Positions 33,496 to 40,927 of a DNA stretch of 64,000 nt are shown here, piece by piece. The notes beneath the pieces were generated by a model. That model did not search any database. It saw only the letters and a list, made by a program, of their open reading frames with translations, and was not told where the DNA came from. A program made the position numbers and the translations under genes. The stretch is from Natrinema ejinorense (GTDB lineage Archaea; Halobacteriota; Halobacteria; Halobacteriales; Natrialbaceae). Position 1 is the stretch's first letter; every line of letters begins with the position of its first letter. The stretch covers positions 620,001-684,000 of the forward strand of contig NZ_NXNI01000001.1 in the NCBI RefSeq assembly GCF_002494345.1, given 5' to 3'.

Positions 33496-35564
33496 GCAGC
33501 GGGCCGAAGAAGATGACGCGGCGGCAGTCGAAGTTCATCTACGAGTTCCTGCCCTACAACACGTTCAACCACGCCCACTGCAACATCAGCGGGCGGATTA
33601 TGACGCTGTACCACGAGCAAGACGACCGAGGCCGCGACGTGGACCCCGGCGTCCCAAAGAACTACCTTATTAACCGCATCCACCGGCGCATCTCCAAGTG
33701 GCCGAACGCGGAATCGATTCGTGACGACCTCTCGTACTCCGTAACCGAACTCGTCGTCCCCAACGGCGCGGGCTATCACCTCTATCCCCGCACGTTCGAG
33801 TGCGAACGCTGCGACTCCATCACAACGTTCACCCGGGACGACGACATCGAGCCCACTGCCGACGAGAACGTTGACGGTGCCGACTACACCCGCTGCAAGA
33901 ACTGCGGCGCGAAGCTGTCCGACCGCGACCAGCTTCCGTTCGTCGGCATCTGCGAGTGCGGCGGCATCAACGAACTCTACGTTCCCGACTGCTGCGACGT
34001 GGGGATGGAACTCCACCGCGAGACCACCCAGATGGCCAACTGGTACTTCCAGTGCGCCGACTCCAATTGTACGGAGGGTAGCGGCGGGTCGCGCAACACC
34101 ATCCCGTTCTTCGCCGTCGGCACGCACTGCCCACGTGGGGAGTGCGATAACGAGGAGATGGACATCATTAACCACACCGCCTCCCGCGCGTTCTACCCAC
34201 AGGTCTACAACCTCATCAACGTCCGCCCCGAACTCGACGACCTCCACGAGAGCGACCACTACCGGGGCCGCATTATCAGCGACTACCTGCGCGGCACGGA
34301 CGACACCGGGCCGAGCGACCAACAGATTCGCCGCAAGGCCGATGAAATCCTGCAGACCGAGTCCGGCGCGGGTCTACTCTCCGCCGACGAGGACGAGGCT
34401 GACGGGGCGATGGAGGACGCCCGCGAGGAACTCGGCATCGACGTGCAGGAACACCGCCGCGAGACGAACCGCTGGCTTCACAACCAGTACGACGGCGACG
34501 AGACGGACCTCGCTGAGAGCGTATACGAACACCTCAGCATTACCCACCCTGATTACGAGCCCCAGGGCGGCATCAAGGCCACGTCGTATCAGGAAATGGT
34601 GGACAACGGGGCGACCGATACCCACCTCGACCTCTCGGTCGTCAAGAAGTACAACGACCTCCGCAAGTCGCTGAACTTCGATGAGATGCGGCTCATCAAG
34701 AACTTCCCCATCACCACCGTCACCTACGGCTACACCCGCCACGCGCCCGAGCCGCCGGGAGAGCAGCGCGACCCCGCCGAGGTGGACACCGAGGAAGCCG
34801 GACGCCTCGGCGAGGAGGGGGTCACTGACGGCGAAGGAGCGAGCGACGACGCGGACGAGGACGGCCCCGACCGCCCTATTCAACTCAACCTGTTCAAGCG
34901 CGGCGACGACGCCGAGCCCCAACTCTACGTCCAGACCAACGACGCCGAGGCCGTGATGGTCAAACTCGACAAGGAGGCCGTCCTCGACTGGCTTGAAGCG
35001 AACGAGGTCATCACGCCCGACGAACGCCCAGACATGAGCGACCCCGAGGACGTGCGCCGCTGGTTCCTCACCCACATCGACGAGCCCAGCCGCTACGAGT
35101 CGCTCCCGGACCACGGCATCCAGAACTCTACGGAGGCCATCTCACGGCACTGCTACACGCTGCTGAACACCAGCGCCCACCTATTCATCAACGCGATGGG
35201 CGCGCTCGCAGGCCACCAGCGCGAGTCGCTGGTCGAGCGGCTGCTGCCGCACTCGATGACGTTCATCATCTACAAGCGGCCTGACACCGACTTCACGCTC
35301 GGCTCGCTGTGGACGCTGTTCGAAGAGCAGTTCGACGACTTCGTGAATCATCTCGACGAACTCAACGACTGCTCATACGACCCTGTGTGTATGCACGACG
35401 AGAACGGGGCGTGCGAGGACTGCCTGTACCTCGCCGCTATCTCCACGGAGAACGCCAACCACAATCTTGGACGCGCCACGTTCTACGGCGGCCCGTTCGA
35501 CGGGTTCCGCTCGCACGACGCCGACGCGCCGCGCGACGACCTCACTGGCTACCGCGACATCTAA
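33492..35564 (+). CDS. drmB: DISARM protein DrmB (DUF1998)
   Basis: A 690-residue zinc-binding protein, obligate partner of DrmA. Cysteine pairs at 104/107 (ECERC) and 135/138 (CKNC), with further ones near 154-168, form zinc sites in the N-terminal third. The middle is acidic and helical. The C-terminal part (YTLLNTSAHLFINAM, then CSYDPVC and CEDCLYL with its cysteines, ending GGPFDGF) carries the DUF1998 signature with its own zinc site. It follows drmA through an ATGA-coupled small ORF, fitting stoichiometric DrmAB production. Confidence 0.92.
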   Translation: MSSGPKKMTRRQSKFIYEFLPYNTFNHAHCNISGRIMTLYHEQDDRGRDVDPGVPKNYLINRIHRRISKWPNAESIRDDLSYSVTELVVPNGAGYHLYPRTFECERCDSITTFTRDDDIEPTADENVDGADYTRCKNCGAKLSDRDQLPFVGICECGGINELYVPDCCDVGMELHRETTQMANWYFQCADSNCTEGSGGSRNTIPFFAVGTHCPRGECDNEEMDIINHTASRAFYPQVYNLINVRPELDDLHESDHYRGRIISDYLRGTDDTGPSDQQIRRKADEILQTESGAGLLSADEDEADGAMEDAREELGIDVQEHRRETNRWLHNQYDGDETDLAESVYEHLSITHPDYEPQGGIKATSYQEMVDNGATDTHLDLSVVKKYNDLRKSLNFDEMRLIKNFPITTVTYGYTRHAPEPPGEQRDPAEVDTEEAGRLGEEGVTDGEGASDDADEDGPDRPIQLNLFKRGDDAEPQLYVQTNDAEAVMVKLDKEAVLDWLEANEVITPDERPDMSDPEDVRRWFLTHIDEPSRYESLPDHGIQNSTEAISRHCYTLLNTSAHLFINAMGALAGHQRESLVERLLPHSMTFIIYKRPDTDFTLGSLWTLFEEQFDDFVNHLDELNDCSYDPVCMHDENGACEDCLYLAAISTENANHNLGRATFYGGPFDGFRSHDADAPRDDLTGYRDI

Positions 35565-35615
35565 CCGGTTACGCGCCCTGACGTCCTCCCACGGGCGTCC
35601 TTATACCCCGACGCT

Positions 35616-36473
35616 ATGCCCAACTCAGACCTCACCCCGGACACGCTCTACGCCACGGCGGAAGCGCTCGCGGAGACGGTGCCAGTGGAGCATCTCGACG
35701 GTGTTCGCGCCACGCTAGAATACCTCCATCACGCGCCGCGCAACATCTCCATCAAGGCTCTCCGAAACCTTAGCCCCTGCGCGCTCACCGAACAGGAGGC
35801 TCAAATCGTCATCCTGCGGCTGGAGACCGAGGGCATCCTCACCGACGACCACCTCGACGACTGCGCACTCCACCTCGTGTTCGGAGCCGCCCGCTTGCTC
35901 GCCACCGAGGACGCGCCGCTTGAGAACACCGTGGTCGCCACCATCCCGTATGACGACCGCGCGCTCAACCAGTCGATGTTCGAGGCACTCCACGACAATA
36001 TGCTGTCGCTCATCCGGTCGGCGGAGGACGACCTCGTGCTGATGAGCCCGTTTCTCAGCGAGCGCGCCTACCGGCGGCTGCGCCCCGCGCTGCATACGGC
36101 GACCGACAACGGGGCCGATGTGAGGGTCATCACGCGCTATCTAACCTACGGTGGCGATGACGGTGAGTACAACCGCAAATTCGTTACCAAGGTGCTGGAA
36201 GACAGTTATCTCGGCGACTACACGACCTGCTATGAGTATATCGATGACGAGACGTGGACGACGTTCCACGCCAAACTTGTCCTTGCGGATAACCACACGG
36301 CATACCTCGGCACCGCCAACATCACGCACAAGGGGCTCGGCGACAACCTCGAACTCGGCGTGATATTCCGCGACCGCACCACCGAGCAGTTCGCCGCGCT
36401 CGTAGACGCGCTTCAAGAGTCCGAGTTACTCCACCAAGTGGCCCGTGACTCCGGGCAGTTCATTCGCATCTGA
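35616..36473 (+). CDS. drmC: DISARM phospholipase-D-family protein DrmC
   Basis: A 285-residue PLD-superfamily protein. A single clear HKD motif, FHAKLVLAD with H218, K220 and D225, is followed by TAYLGTANIT and the Gly/Asn turn LGDNLELGVIF as in PLD nucleases. The N-terminal region (about 1-100) is wHTH-like helical. The second HKD is not evident, so a dimer would be needed for a full active site. DrmC is part of the DISARM core, though reported as dispensable for protection in the original system as I recall. Last gene of the operon, 51 bp after drmB. Confidence 0.9.
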   Translation: MPNSDLTPDTLYATAEALAETVPVEHLDGVRATLEYLHHAPRNISIKALRNLSPCALTEQEAQIVILRLETEGILTDDHLDDCALHLVFGAARLLATEDAPLENTVVATIPYDDRALNQSMFEALHDNMLSLIRSAEDDLVLMSPFLSERAYRRLRPALHTATDNGADVRVITRYLTYGGDDGEYNRKFVTKVLEDSYLGDYTTCYEYIDDETWTTFHAKLVLADNHTAYLGTANITHKGLGDNLELGVIFRDRTTEQFAALVDALQESELLHQVARDSGQFIRI

Positions 36474-36551
36474 TGCGAAGTACCTTAACCTCGCCGAGTA
36501 GCACGGCGTGGAGGTTCCCGACCTACCCGCGGTCGCTACAGATGGAGGTAA

Positions 36552-37019
36552 CTAAGCTGTTCTAAGTGTATCTACCACATCTTCTGCACACTGTTTCATG
36601 TCTTCCCCATGTTGTTGAAACTCATCTGTACTCCAGCTCGTGTTCTCAACCCTTTGGCAATGTGTGAGTAATTCAATTAATTTACCCTCTGTATCATCGT
36701 CTAAATCCGGGGGAGATGCCCGTATGCGGTTGTGCATTTTCGTCTTCGTTGTACGGAGATTGCTGTGTACTGTTTGCCCCCATTCACGCTGAGCCTCGTG
36801 GGTTGACACATCCTGGTTTTCGTACTGTGTTTCCCAAGTGAGGGCAGCATCTTTAGCTAACTCGATTGCCTTTTCCCTCCACTGCTGAACTGCGTCCTCG
36901 TTCTCCCTTTGGCGTTCTCTCCACGTTTGGACTTCTTCCACCAGGAGATTCACAAAGGGGCCAAGTATGACACTAATGAGGACCGCAATGACTGCAGTAG
37001 GAACATCAACTGAAACCAT
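36552..37019 (-). CDS. Small membrane-anchored coiled-coil protein
   Basis: A 155-residue protein of unknown function, convergent with drmC. It begins MVSVDVPTAVIAVLISVILG, one transmembrane helix, then a charged helical stretch (VQTWRERQRENEDAVQQW) and a cytoplasmic helical domain. AT-rich codons set it apart from the DISARM genes. Its place at the end of a defence operon raises the idea of a membrane effector or toxin, but no motif supports that. The ATG at 37019 is preferred over the TTG two codons upstream. Confidence 0.6.
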   Translation of the reverse strand: MVSVDVPTAVIAVLISVILGPFVNLLVEEVQTWRERQRENEDAVQQWREKAIELAKDAALTWETQYENQDVSTHEAQREWGQTVHSNLRTTKTKMHNRIRASPPDLDDDTEGKLIELLTHCQRVENTSWSTDEFQQHGEDMKQCAEDVVDTLRTA

Positions 37020-37188
37020 ATCCAACCTGTACAGATTCTCATTGATTCAATCTTGTGTTCATTGTAGGCGTGATATAGAAATATCCGAAGTTACTCTTCC
37101 TTCGGACGCATAAACGACCTTTGTTTATTACTGGCGGTGAGAATTCGCTTGATTTCTTACCACCTGAGCCGGTGTTCATCTCCCAAAC

Positions 37189-37533
37189 TTACCCGTCCTC
37201 CTCGCTGAGGTCGCCGACCATCGACTCCCGGGTACTCGGGAATGCCTCCTCGCCCCACTCTTCTTTGTCACTCGCCGCGTTCTCCAGCCCACTCGGCCGC
37301 AGGTCGCGCCAGCGAAAGTCCATCTCTTCCCCATTGTCAAACTGTACACGATAGAGAACCGAGTCCCGCTCATCCCCCGTCTCCGAGCCCGCGTCGTCCT
37401 CAATAACCTCTACGACCTCACCGTGCCGACCGTGCCACGGGTCGAAGTCAGGGTCCTCAGTATCCGGGATTTCCACCCGCACGCGGTCGCCGGTGTCGAA
37501 GCACCGAACCAAACCTATGTATTTCGAGTCCAC
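37189..37533 (-). CDS. Small SH3-like beta-barrel protein
   Basis: A protein of about 114 residues. The core CFDTGDRVRVEIPDTED, then GRHGEVVEVIEDD, LYRVQFDNGEEMDF and RWRDLRP, has the strand pattern of an SH3/KOW-like barrel similar to small haloarchaeal proteins of unknown role. The C-terminal 30 residues are acidic and probably disordered. The start is uncertain: GTG at 37533 or TTG at 37551. It is surrounded by AT-rich, gene-poor DNA at the right part of the element. Confidence 0.55.
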   Translation of the reverse strand: MDSKYIGLVRCFDTGDRVRVEIPDTEDPDFDPWHGRHGEVVEVIEDDAGSETGDERDSVLYRVQFDNGEEMDFRWRDLRPSGLENAASDKEEWGEEAFPSTRESMVGDLSEEDG

Positions 37534-37721
37534 CCTCGTGAGCGTTATCAAACAAAACGGACACCCAGTAAGCTACAAGGAGCCAGTGTATCAACACGAC
37601 TACCTAAGGTCATCAACGCGTCAGCGAAACCCGCGAGAGCACCACGCTGAGCAACTTCAGTTAGCAGGATACATCTTCTCAGGTCTGCCTACTCAAACAC
37701 CCCGGGGAAATACCGAGCTAA

Positions 37722-37979
37722 CTATCTGTTCCCCGCCTCCCGTGCATCCACCCATGCCCCGTCTTCATAGACCTCCTCAGAGAGACCTCCATGATGACGG
37801 TTATCGCCGCATTCCGGGCACCGCTCTAGCCCTGGTCCGTGGTCGTCAATTTGACCAGTCCACCCACAGTTGTAGCACTGATAGTGTTTCTCGTATACGA
37901 GGTCATCATCATAGAAAATACGGATGGTCTGACCGTTTACATCTTCCTCAGTGCGTTCTTTGGATTCGTCGTACGTCAT
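37722..37979 (-). CDS. Small zinc-ribbon protein
   Basis: An 85-residue protein starting at the ATG at 37979 (MTYDESKERTEED). It has a rubredoxin-like zinc ribbon, YQCYNCGWTG followed by RCPECGDN, giving four cysteines in two CxxC knuckles. The open frame continues upstream, but those codons look noncoding. Function unknown; such ribbons bind nucleic acid or protein. Confidence 0.55.
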   Translation of the reverse strand: MTYDESKERTEEDVNGQTIRIFYDDDLVYEKHYQCYNCGWTGQIDDHGPGLERCPECGDNRHHGGLSEEVYEDGAWVDAREAGNR

Positions 37980-38175
37980 ACTCTCCAGTAATTGTCCCAA
38001 TGCAATAAGTTCTATGCGCAGACAGGACTGCACCATACCTCCGTACCAAGGGGAATTCAGCACGTACCACGTGCTCCTCGTGTCATAAAAGACCTCAAGC
38101 GCGACCTCTACAGCTTCGAGACTGTCCAAGGTACACGTGACCGGGTCGCTCGTTGACGTGACAAAGCGGAGTGAG

Positions 38176-38433
38176 CAGATTGGGTCACCGACGCGGCCGA
38201 TGACCTCGCCAAGGAAACCGGTAACGAGGACTGGTATCACGTCTTGGCCCACGACCTCAGGAGAACGTGGGCAACGAGTACGTACTGGAAGCTCTCGGCA
38301 ACGGACGGGGGCGAAGTCTTTCTTGATTCGATAGGGCGGATGGAGCGATGAGCAGACCTTCGAAGCAAACTATCTGGGCCGCGAGCCCGACCACGTCGCT
38401 GCAGAGATGATGGACGAAGCAGGACTGCGCTAA
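38176..38433 (+). pseudogene. C-terminal remnant of a second tyrosine integrase
   Basis: Translation gives WVTDAADDLAKETGNEDWY, then HVLAHDLRRTWATS, where HxxR (HDLRR) is the catalytic box II of haloarchaeal integrases. After FLDSIGR a one-base frameshift is needed to reach GWSDEQTFEANYLGRE, the typical region around the tyrosine nucleophile (NYLG), ending EMMDEAGLR and a stop. The N-terminal two thirds are missing. A similar tail (MDEVGLY, stop) occurs at 38952-38975. It differs from the active integrase at 17331, so it records an earlier integrase at the same tRNA. Confidence 0.75.
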
Positions 38434-38891
38434 TCCTCGTACCGCCGTAGTGCGTACTGGTACAGCCGAATATCAGCTTCAAGAGCCTCCCACGTGGAAG
38501 CAACGTTCTGCATCTCCTGCTTGTCGTCCGGGAGGTCGCTGGCAGAGTCGACATCATAGACATCCCGCAGCTCCTCCCGCTCGCCCAACATTGCCTGCAG
38601 TTCGCTCTCCAGTTCGCCGCGGTCGTGGTTGTCGACGAGTCTCTCGATGTCCTCGCGGAACAAGTTACTAACGTCGGGCCGGACGTGCGGCTCGCCATCG
38701 ACTTCCTCGAATCTTACCAACGCCTCATTCTGCAGGCGGCCCAGCTCGCTGTCTACCTCTTCACAGGACACATCAGCCCGCTCCGCGACCTCCTCGACAG
38801 TCGTCGGCTCGTCCAGTAACTCAACCACGGCGCGCACTCGCTCATGCGCCGTCATCTCCTCAGTCCACGCTCGTAGGTCGAAGGTCGTCAT
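38430..38891 (-). CDS. Haloarchaeal wHTH regulator (DUF7342-like)
   Basis: A 153-residue protein with the layout typical of a common haloarchaeal wHTH family often found on mobile elements: RAWTEEMTAHERVRAVVELL, then the HTH (TTVEEVAERADVSCEEVDSELGRL), a short wing, and a long C-terminal helical half ending LYQYALRRYED. Partners in other genomes are often small toxin-like proteins; here the neighbouring gene is an integrase remnant. Its stop overlaps the end of that remnant by 4 bp. The start ATG at 38891 is preferred over a GTG two codons upstream. Confidence 0.75.
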   Translation of the reverse strand: MTTFDLRAWTEEMTAHERVRAVVELLDEPTTVEEVAERADVSCEEVDSELGRLQNEALVRFEEVDGEPHVRPDVSNLFREDIERLVDNHDRGELESELQAMLGEREELRDVYDVDSASDLPDDKQEMQNVASTWEALEADIRLYQYALRRYED

Positions 38892-38951
38892 ACTCACACC
38901 CTACGACATCTATCCTTCAAATATCTATAAGACGCCGTCCTCCCCGCGCTA

Positions 38952-38975
38952 ATGGACGAAGTAGGGCTATATTGA
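38952..38975 (+). pseudogene. Possible second integrase tail fragment
   Basis: The string atggacgaagtagggctatattga closely resembles the last codons of the integrase remnant ending at 38433 (atggacgaagcaggactgcgctaa). It would read MDEVGLY and a stop. It is too short to be sure and may mark another truncated integrase end. Confidence 0.3.
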
Positions 38976-39057
38976 ACGTACATTTCCGTTGTAAAACCCC
39001 TCTTTTCCGAGGTATCAGAGCTTGTTCGTAGAGGTGCGTCTGACCAACCCACGACTA

Positions 39058-39369
39058 TCACCTGAGCTCGACAATGTCGTCCCACACCACTACGTCGTGT
39101 GTCTCAGCGAGGTCAAGTGCGTGAACACATGCCTTCTCGGCCGACCCGAACGAACCCCACGACTCCACGACCTTACGGTGCCCATCCTCGTCCTCAGCCT
39201 CTCTGAGGACGACATCATGCGCTGACCCGCCCTCAACGAGCATCTCGTCATCCTCTGGAATACGATAGACGATAACGTGGATGCGGTCAGCCACCTGCTC
39301 GTCGACAATGTGGTCGCTGAATATGTGGTCTAAGACACGGCCAGTGACACCTGCGGTATCCAGCGTCAT
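39058..39369 (-). CDS. Hypothetical protein
   Basis: A 103-residue acidic protein (MTLDTAGVTGRVL...) with predicted beta-alpha alternation: IHVIVYRIPEDDEM, VLREAEDEDGHRKVVE, SAEKACVHALDLAE. No family recognised. Codon use is compatible with a real gene. It forms a minus-strand pair with the gene at 39396. Confidence 0.5.
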   Translation of the reverse strand: MTLDTAGVTGRVLDHIFSDHIVDEQVADRIHVIVYRIPEDDEMLVEGGSAHDVVLREAEDEDGHRKVVESWGSFGSAEKACVHALDLAETHDVVVWDDIVELR

Positions 39370-39395
39370 GACTCACTATTCTGGCGAATCGACAA

Positions 39396-39680
39396 TTAAA
39401 CTACTGTAGCCGAAATACGCTCAATGTCCATCAGGTCAAGGTCGTCCTGCTCGGTTCTCGGAGGGGGTTCAGAGCCTGCATATGCACCAACGTGGGCAAG
39501 AACACGGTTGATGTGAGGGCAGCGTCGGTCACCGGGTGATACGTCCTGATGACGGGCCCATGCATCGCAATCGCACTCCGCACCCTCTAACCTCACGATG
39601 GGTTCTCCTTCAACCGGGGCGTACCAGAGGTGAACTCTAAACGGTCCAACCCACCAGTACAGACTCACTCGTTCCTCCAT
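39396..39680 (-). CDS. Small SWIM-type zinc-finger protein
   Basis: A 94-residue protein. The segment CDCDAW followed about 14 residues later by RRCPHINRVLAH gives a CxCx(n)CxH pattern as in SWIM zinc fingers, which bind DNA or proteins and occur in haloarchaeal mobile-element genes. The N-terminal part (VSLYWWVGPFRVHLWY) is beta-like. It is the last gene before attR. Confidence 0.55.
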   Translation of the reverse strand: MEERVSLYWWVGPFRVHLWYAPVEGEPIVRLEGAECDCDAWARHQDVSPGDRRCPHINRVLAHVGAYAGSEPPPRTEQDDLDLMDIERISATVV

Positions 39681-39801
39681 TCAGTGACACTTTATCACCC
39701 CAGGATATATCGCCTGAGACAAAGTACAGAGAACCGTGATGGACGTCGTTCGGATGTGCAGAAGCTGTTGGTTCTCCAACATAAGAAGCGGTCCGAAAGA
39801 A

Positions 39802-39813
39802 GGATTCGAACCG
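39802..39813. repeat. Extra copy of a tRNA T-arm block inside the element
   Basis: The 12-bp sequence ggattcgaaccg repeats the T-arm segment at 39834-39845 and lies just inside attR. Its surroundings do not fold into a tRNA T-arm. It may be a relic of an earlier integration at this tRNA or a recombinase arm-type site. Confidence 0.35.
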
Positions 39814-39821
39814 TTTTGACC

Positions 39822-39840
39822 ATAGTCCCGGGCGGATTCG
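39822..39840. repeat. attR, right direct repeat within tRNA-Gln
   Basis: A 19-bp copy of attL that forms the 3' end of the intact tRNA-Gln (acceptor strand and T-stem). Element DNA lies to the left, the rest of the tRNA to the right. Confidence 0.9.
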
Positions 39841-39925
39841 AACCGCCGTCATGGGCTTGCTTCCGTGACGGAATGAACCGAACACGTCCAAAGGCCCATA
39901 TGATTGGCCACTACACCACGGGACT
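39823..39925 (-). tRNA. tRNA-Gln (UUG) with intron
   Basis: The gene reads from 39925 to 39823. The 7-bp acceptor stem AGTCCCG pairs with CGGGACT. The T-arm is GGCGG-TTCGAAT-CCGCC. The anticodon stem TGGGC pairs with GCCCA around the loop CTTTGGA, so the anticodon is UUG (glutamine). The loop is interrupted after position 37 by a 30-nt intron. Without it, the tRNA is 73 nt including discriminator A; CCA is not encoded. Haloarchaeal tRNA-Gln(UUG) is known to carry an intron. The 3' end is the element's attachment site. Confidence 0.93.
39858..39887 (-). other. tRNA-Gln intron
   Basis: A 30-nt intron between positions 37 and 38, beginning acgtgttcgg and ending ggaagca. It contains a complementary stem (ttccgt and acggaa) and would form the bulge-helix-bulge cut by the archaeal splicing endonuclease. 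Exact ends could shift by one base. Confidence 0.8.
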
Positions 39926-40040
39926 TCTCACTCCGTTCGAAGCCCCGTGTCGCTCGTAAATCCTCCGGATTTACTCGCCACCACGGGACTTCCCGTTTCG
40001 CTCGTCACCGCGTCCGGTTCGCAAACCCGTTCGGATTTGC
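39914..40040. repeat. Short palindromic repeat cluster upstream of tRNA-Gln
   Basis: The 14-bp sequence caccacgggacttc, which covers the first 12 nt of the tRNA plus its leader, occurs at 39914-39927 and again at 39979-39992. Between and after the copies are two hairpins: gtaaatcc/ggatttac at 39956-39974 (8 bp, 3-nt loop) and gcaaaccc/ggatttgc at 40021-40040 (7 of 8 pairs). Similar gcgag...cgagc edges suggest one family of palindromic repeats. Confidence 0.6.
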
Positions 40041-40090
40041 TCACCGCCGCGGGCTTCACTTCCGGTATACGGAACCGCCGCACAATAGTG

Positions 40091-40840
40091 TTACTTTTCG
40101 CCGTCGGGCGAGACGGCTATCCGTCCCTCTTCCGCGCGTCGATGACAGCTTCGACAGAGCGTCACCACGTTCGCCAGCGTGTGTGCGTCCTCGGGATCGT
40201 CGAACGAACGGACCGGTTCGAGGTGATGGACGTCCGGGTTTCGCTTGAGTTCGTCTCTGCCGACGCCACAGTGTTGACACTCGTAGTCGTCTCGCTCAAG
40301 CGCGCGTCGTCGAACTCGCCACCACGATCGGCCGTATTCGATCGGTCCGCTCTCCCACTGATGGTGGGCCGGGCCGACGACGTTCGCTGACAGCCAGTCG
40401 CCGTAGCACGCGAGCGTACAGAAGAACCCCCGCTTTTGCTCGTCGATCCGTGCCGGCCGCACCTCGAGGTCGTCGCCACACGACTGACAACTGACCGTTA
40501 CTCGCTCCCCTTTTACCGACGGGTTGTCGGGGAGCAGTCCCTCGGCGGCTTCGACGCAGTCCGAACAGTAGACGCCCGGTTTGTCGGACGGATAGTACTC
40601 GAACGTCGATCCACAGCGTTTGCAGTCGGTCAGGTCCGTCGCGTCGCGCCAGTTCCCGTTGTGTTCGCCGGCGTTCGGATCGCAGTCGTCGCAGTATTCA
40701 CAACGTGCCTTCGAATCGTAGAACTCGAGCCCACAGCCGCGACACGTCCGATTCGGAAGCGGATCGCCGTGTACCTTCGTGTGATGCTGTCGCATTCCTC
40801 GTTCGGTAGTCAGGGACTTCCCACACGTCGGACAGTCCAT
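40091..40840 (-). CDS. HNH endonuclease with multiple zinc knuckles
   Basis: A 249-residue protein. It starts with a C2H2-like finger (MDCPTCGKSL ... HHTKVH), followed by several CxxC ribbons (CRGCG, CEYCDDC, CKRCG, CSDC, CQSCG). The C-terminal HNH nuclease domain runs from WWRVRRRALERDDYECQHCG through DVHHLEPV to NVVTLCRSCHRRAE. Such proteins are frequent in haloarchaeal chromosomes; cleavage target unknown. A TATA box 28 nt before the ATG supports the start. It lies just outside the element. Confidence 0.85.
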   Translation of the reverse strand: MDCPTCGKSLTTERGMRQHHTKVHGDPLPNRTCRGCGLEFYDSKARCEYCDDCDPNAGEHNGNWRDATDLTDCKRCGSTFEYYPSDKPGVYCSDCVEAAEGLLPDNPSVKGERVTVSCQSCGDDLEVRPARIDEQKRGFFCTLACYGDWLSANVVGPAHHQWESGPIEYGRSWWRVRRRALERDDYECQHCGVGRDELKRNPDVHHLEPVRSFDDPEDAHTLANVVTLCRSCHRRAEEGRIAVSPDGEK

Positions 40841-40862
40841 GCGGGCGGTGGCCTCGCCTTCG

Positions 40863-40872
40863 TATATAAAAT
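40863..40872 (-). promoter_or_regulatory. Promoter of the HNH gene
   Basis: The minus strand reads ttttatatac, centred about 28 nt before the ATG at 40840, consistent with a leaderless transcript. Confidence 0.55.
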
Positions 40873-40927
40873 CGCAGCTGCTCAGGAACGAGAGAACGCC
40901 AAATTGCGTCCGATCGGTCGGGAGACG

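Larger units (their letters stand above)
15039..39840. mobile_element. Integrative element in tRNA-Gln carrying Argonaute and DISARM
   Basis: A 19-bp perfect direct repeat, atagtcccgggcggattcg, occurs at 15039-15057 and 39822-39840. The right copy is the 3' end (acceptor strand and T-stem) of an intact minus-strand tRNA-Gln; the left copy is an orphan. This is the usual result of tyrosine-recombinase integration into a tRNA 3' end that regenerates the gene. The integrase lies near the left end (17331). The cargo has no housekeeping genes: insertion sequences, small regulators, a CoiA-like protein, a DUF2797 protein plus Argonaute, class 2 DISARM and small unknowns. No conjugation, capsid or clear replication gene is seen, so it is a defence-type island or satellite-like element. 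Confidence 0.9.

Noticed and set aside
37980-38252. N-terminal extension of the zinc-ribbon gene at 37722
   Set aside because: The open frame continues upstream, but the codons look noncoding and overlap the integrase remnant; the ATG at 37979 gives a compact, sensible protein.
39795-39821. Second tRNA gene next to tRNA-Gln
   Set aside because: Only a T-loop-like 12-mer is present; the flanks cannot form a T-stem or acceptor stem.
15039-39840. CRISPR array anywhere in the element
   Set aside because: No regularly spaced repeats were seen; the only direct repeats are the att copies, IS duplications and isolated hairpins.
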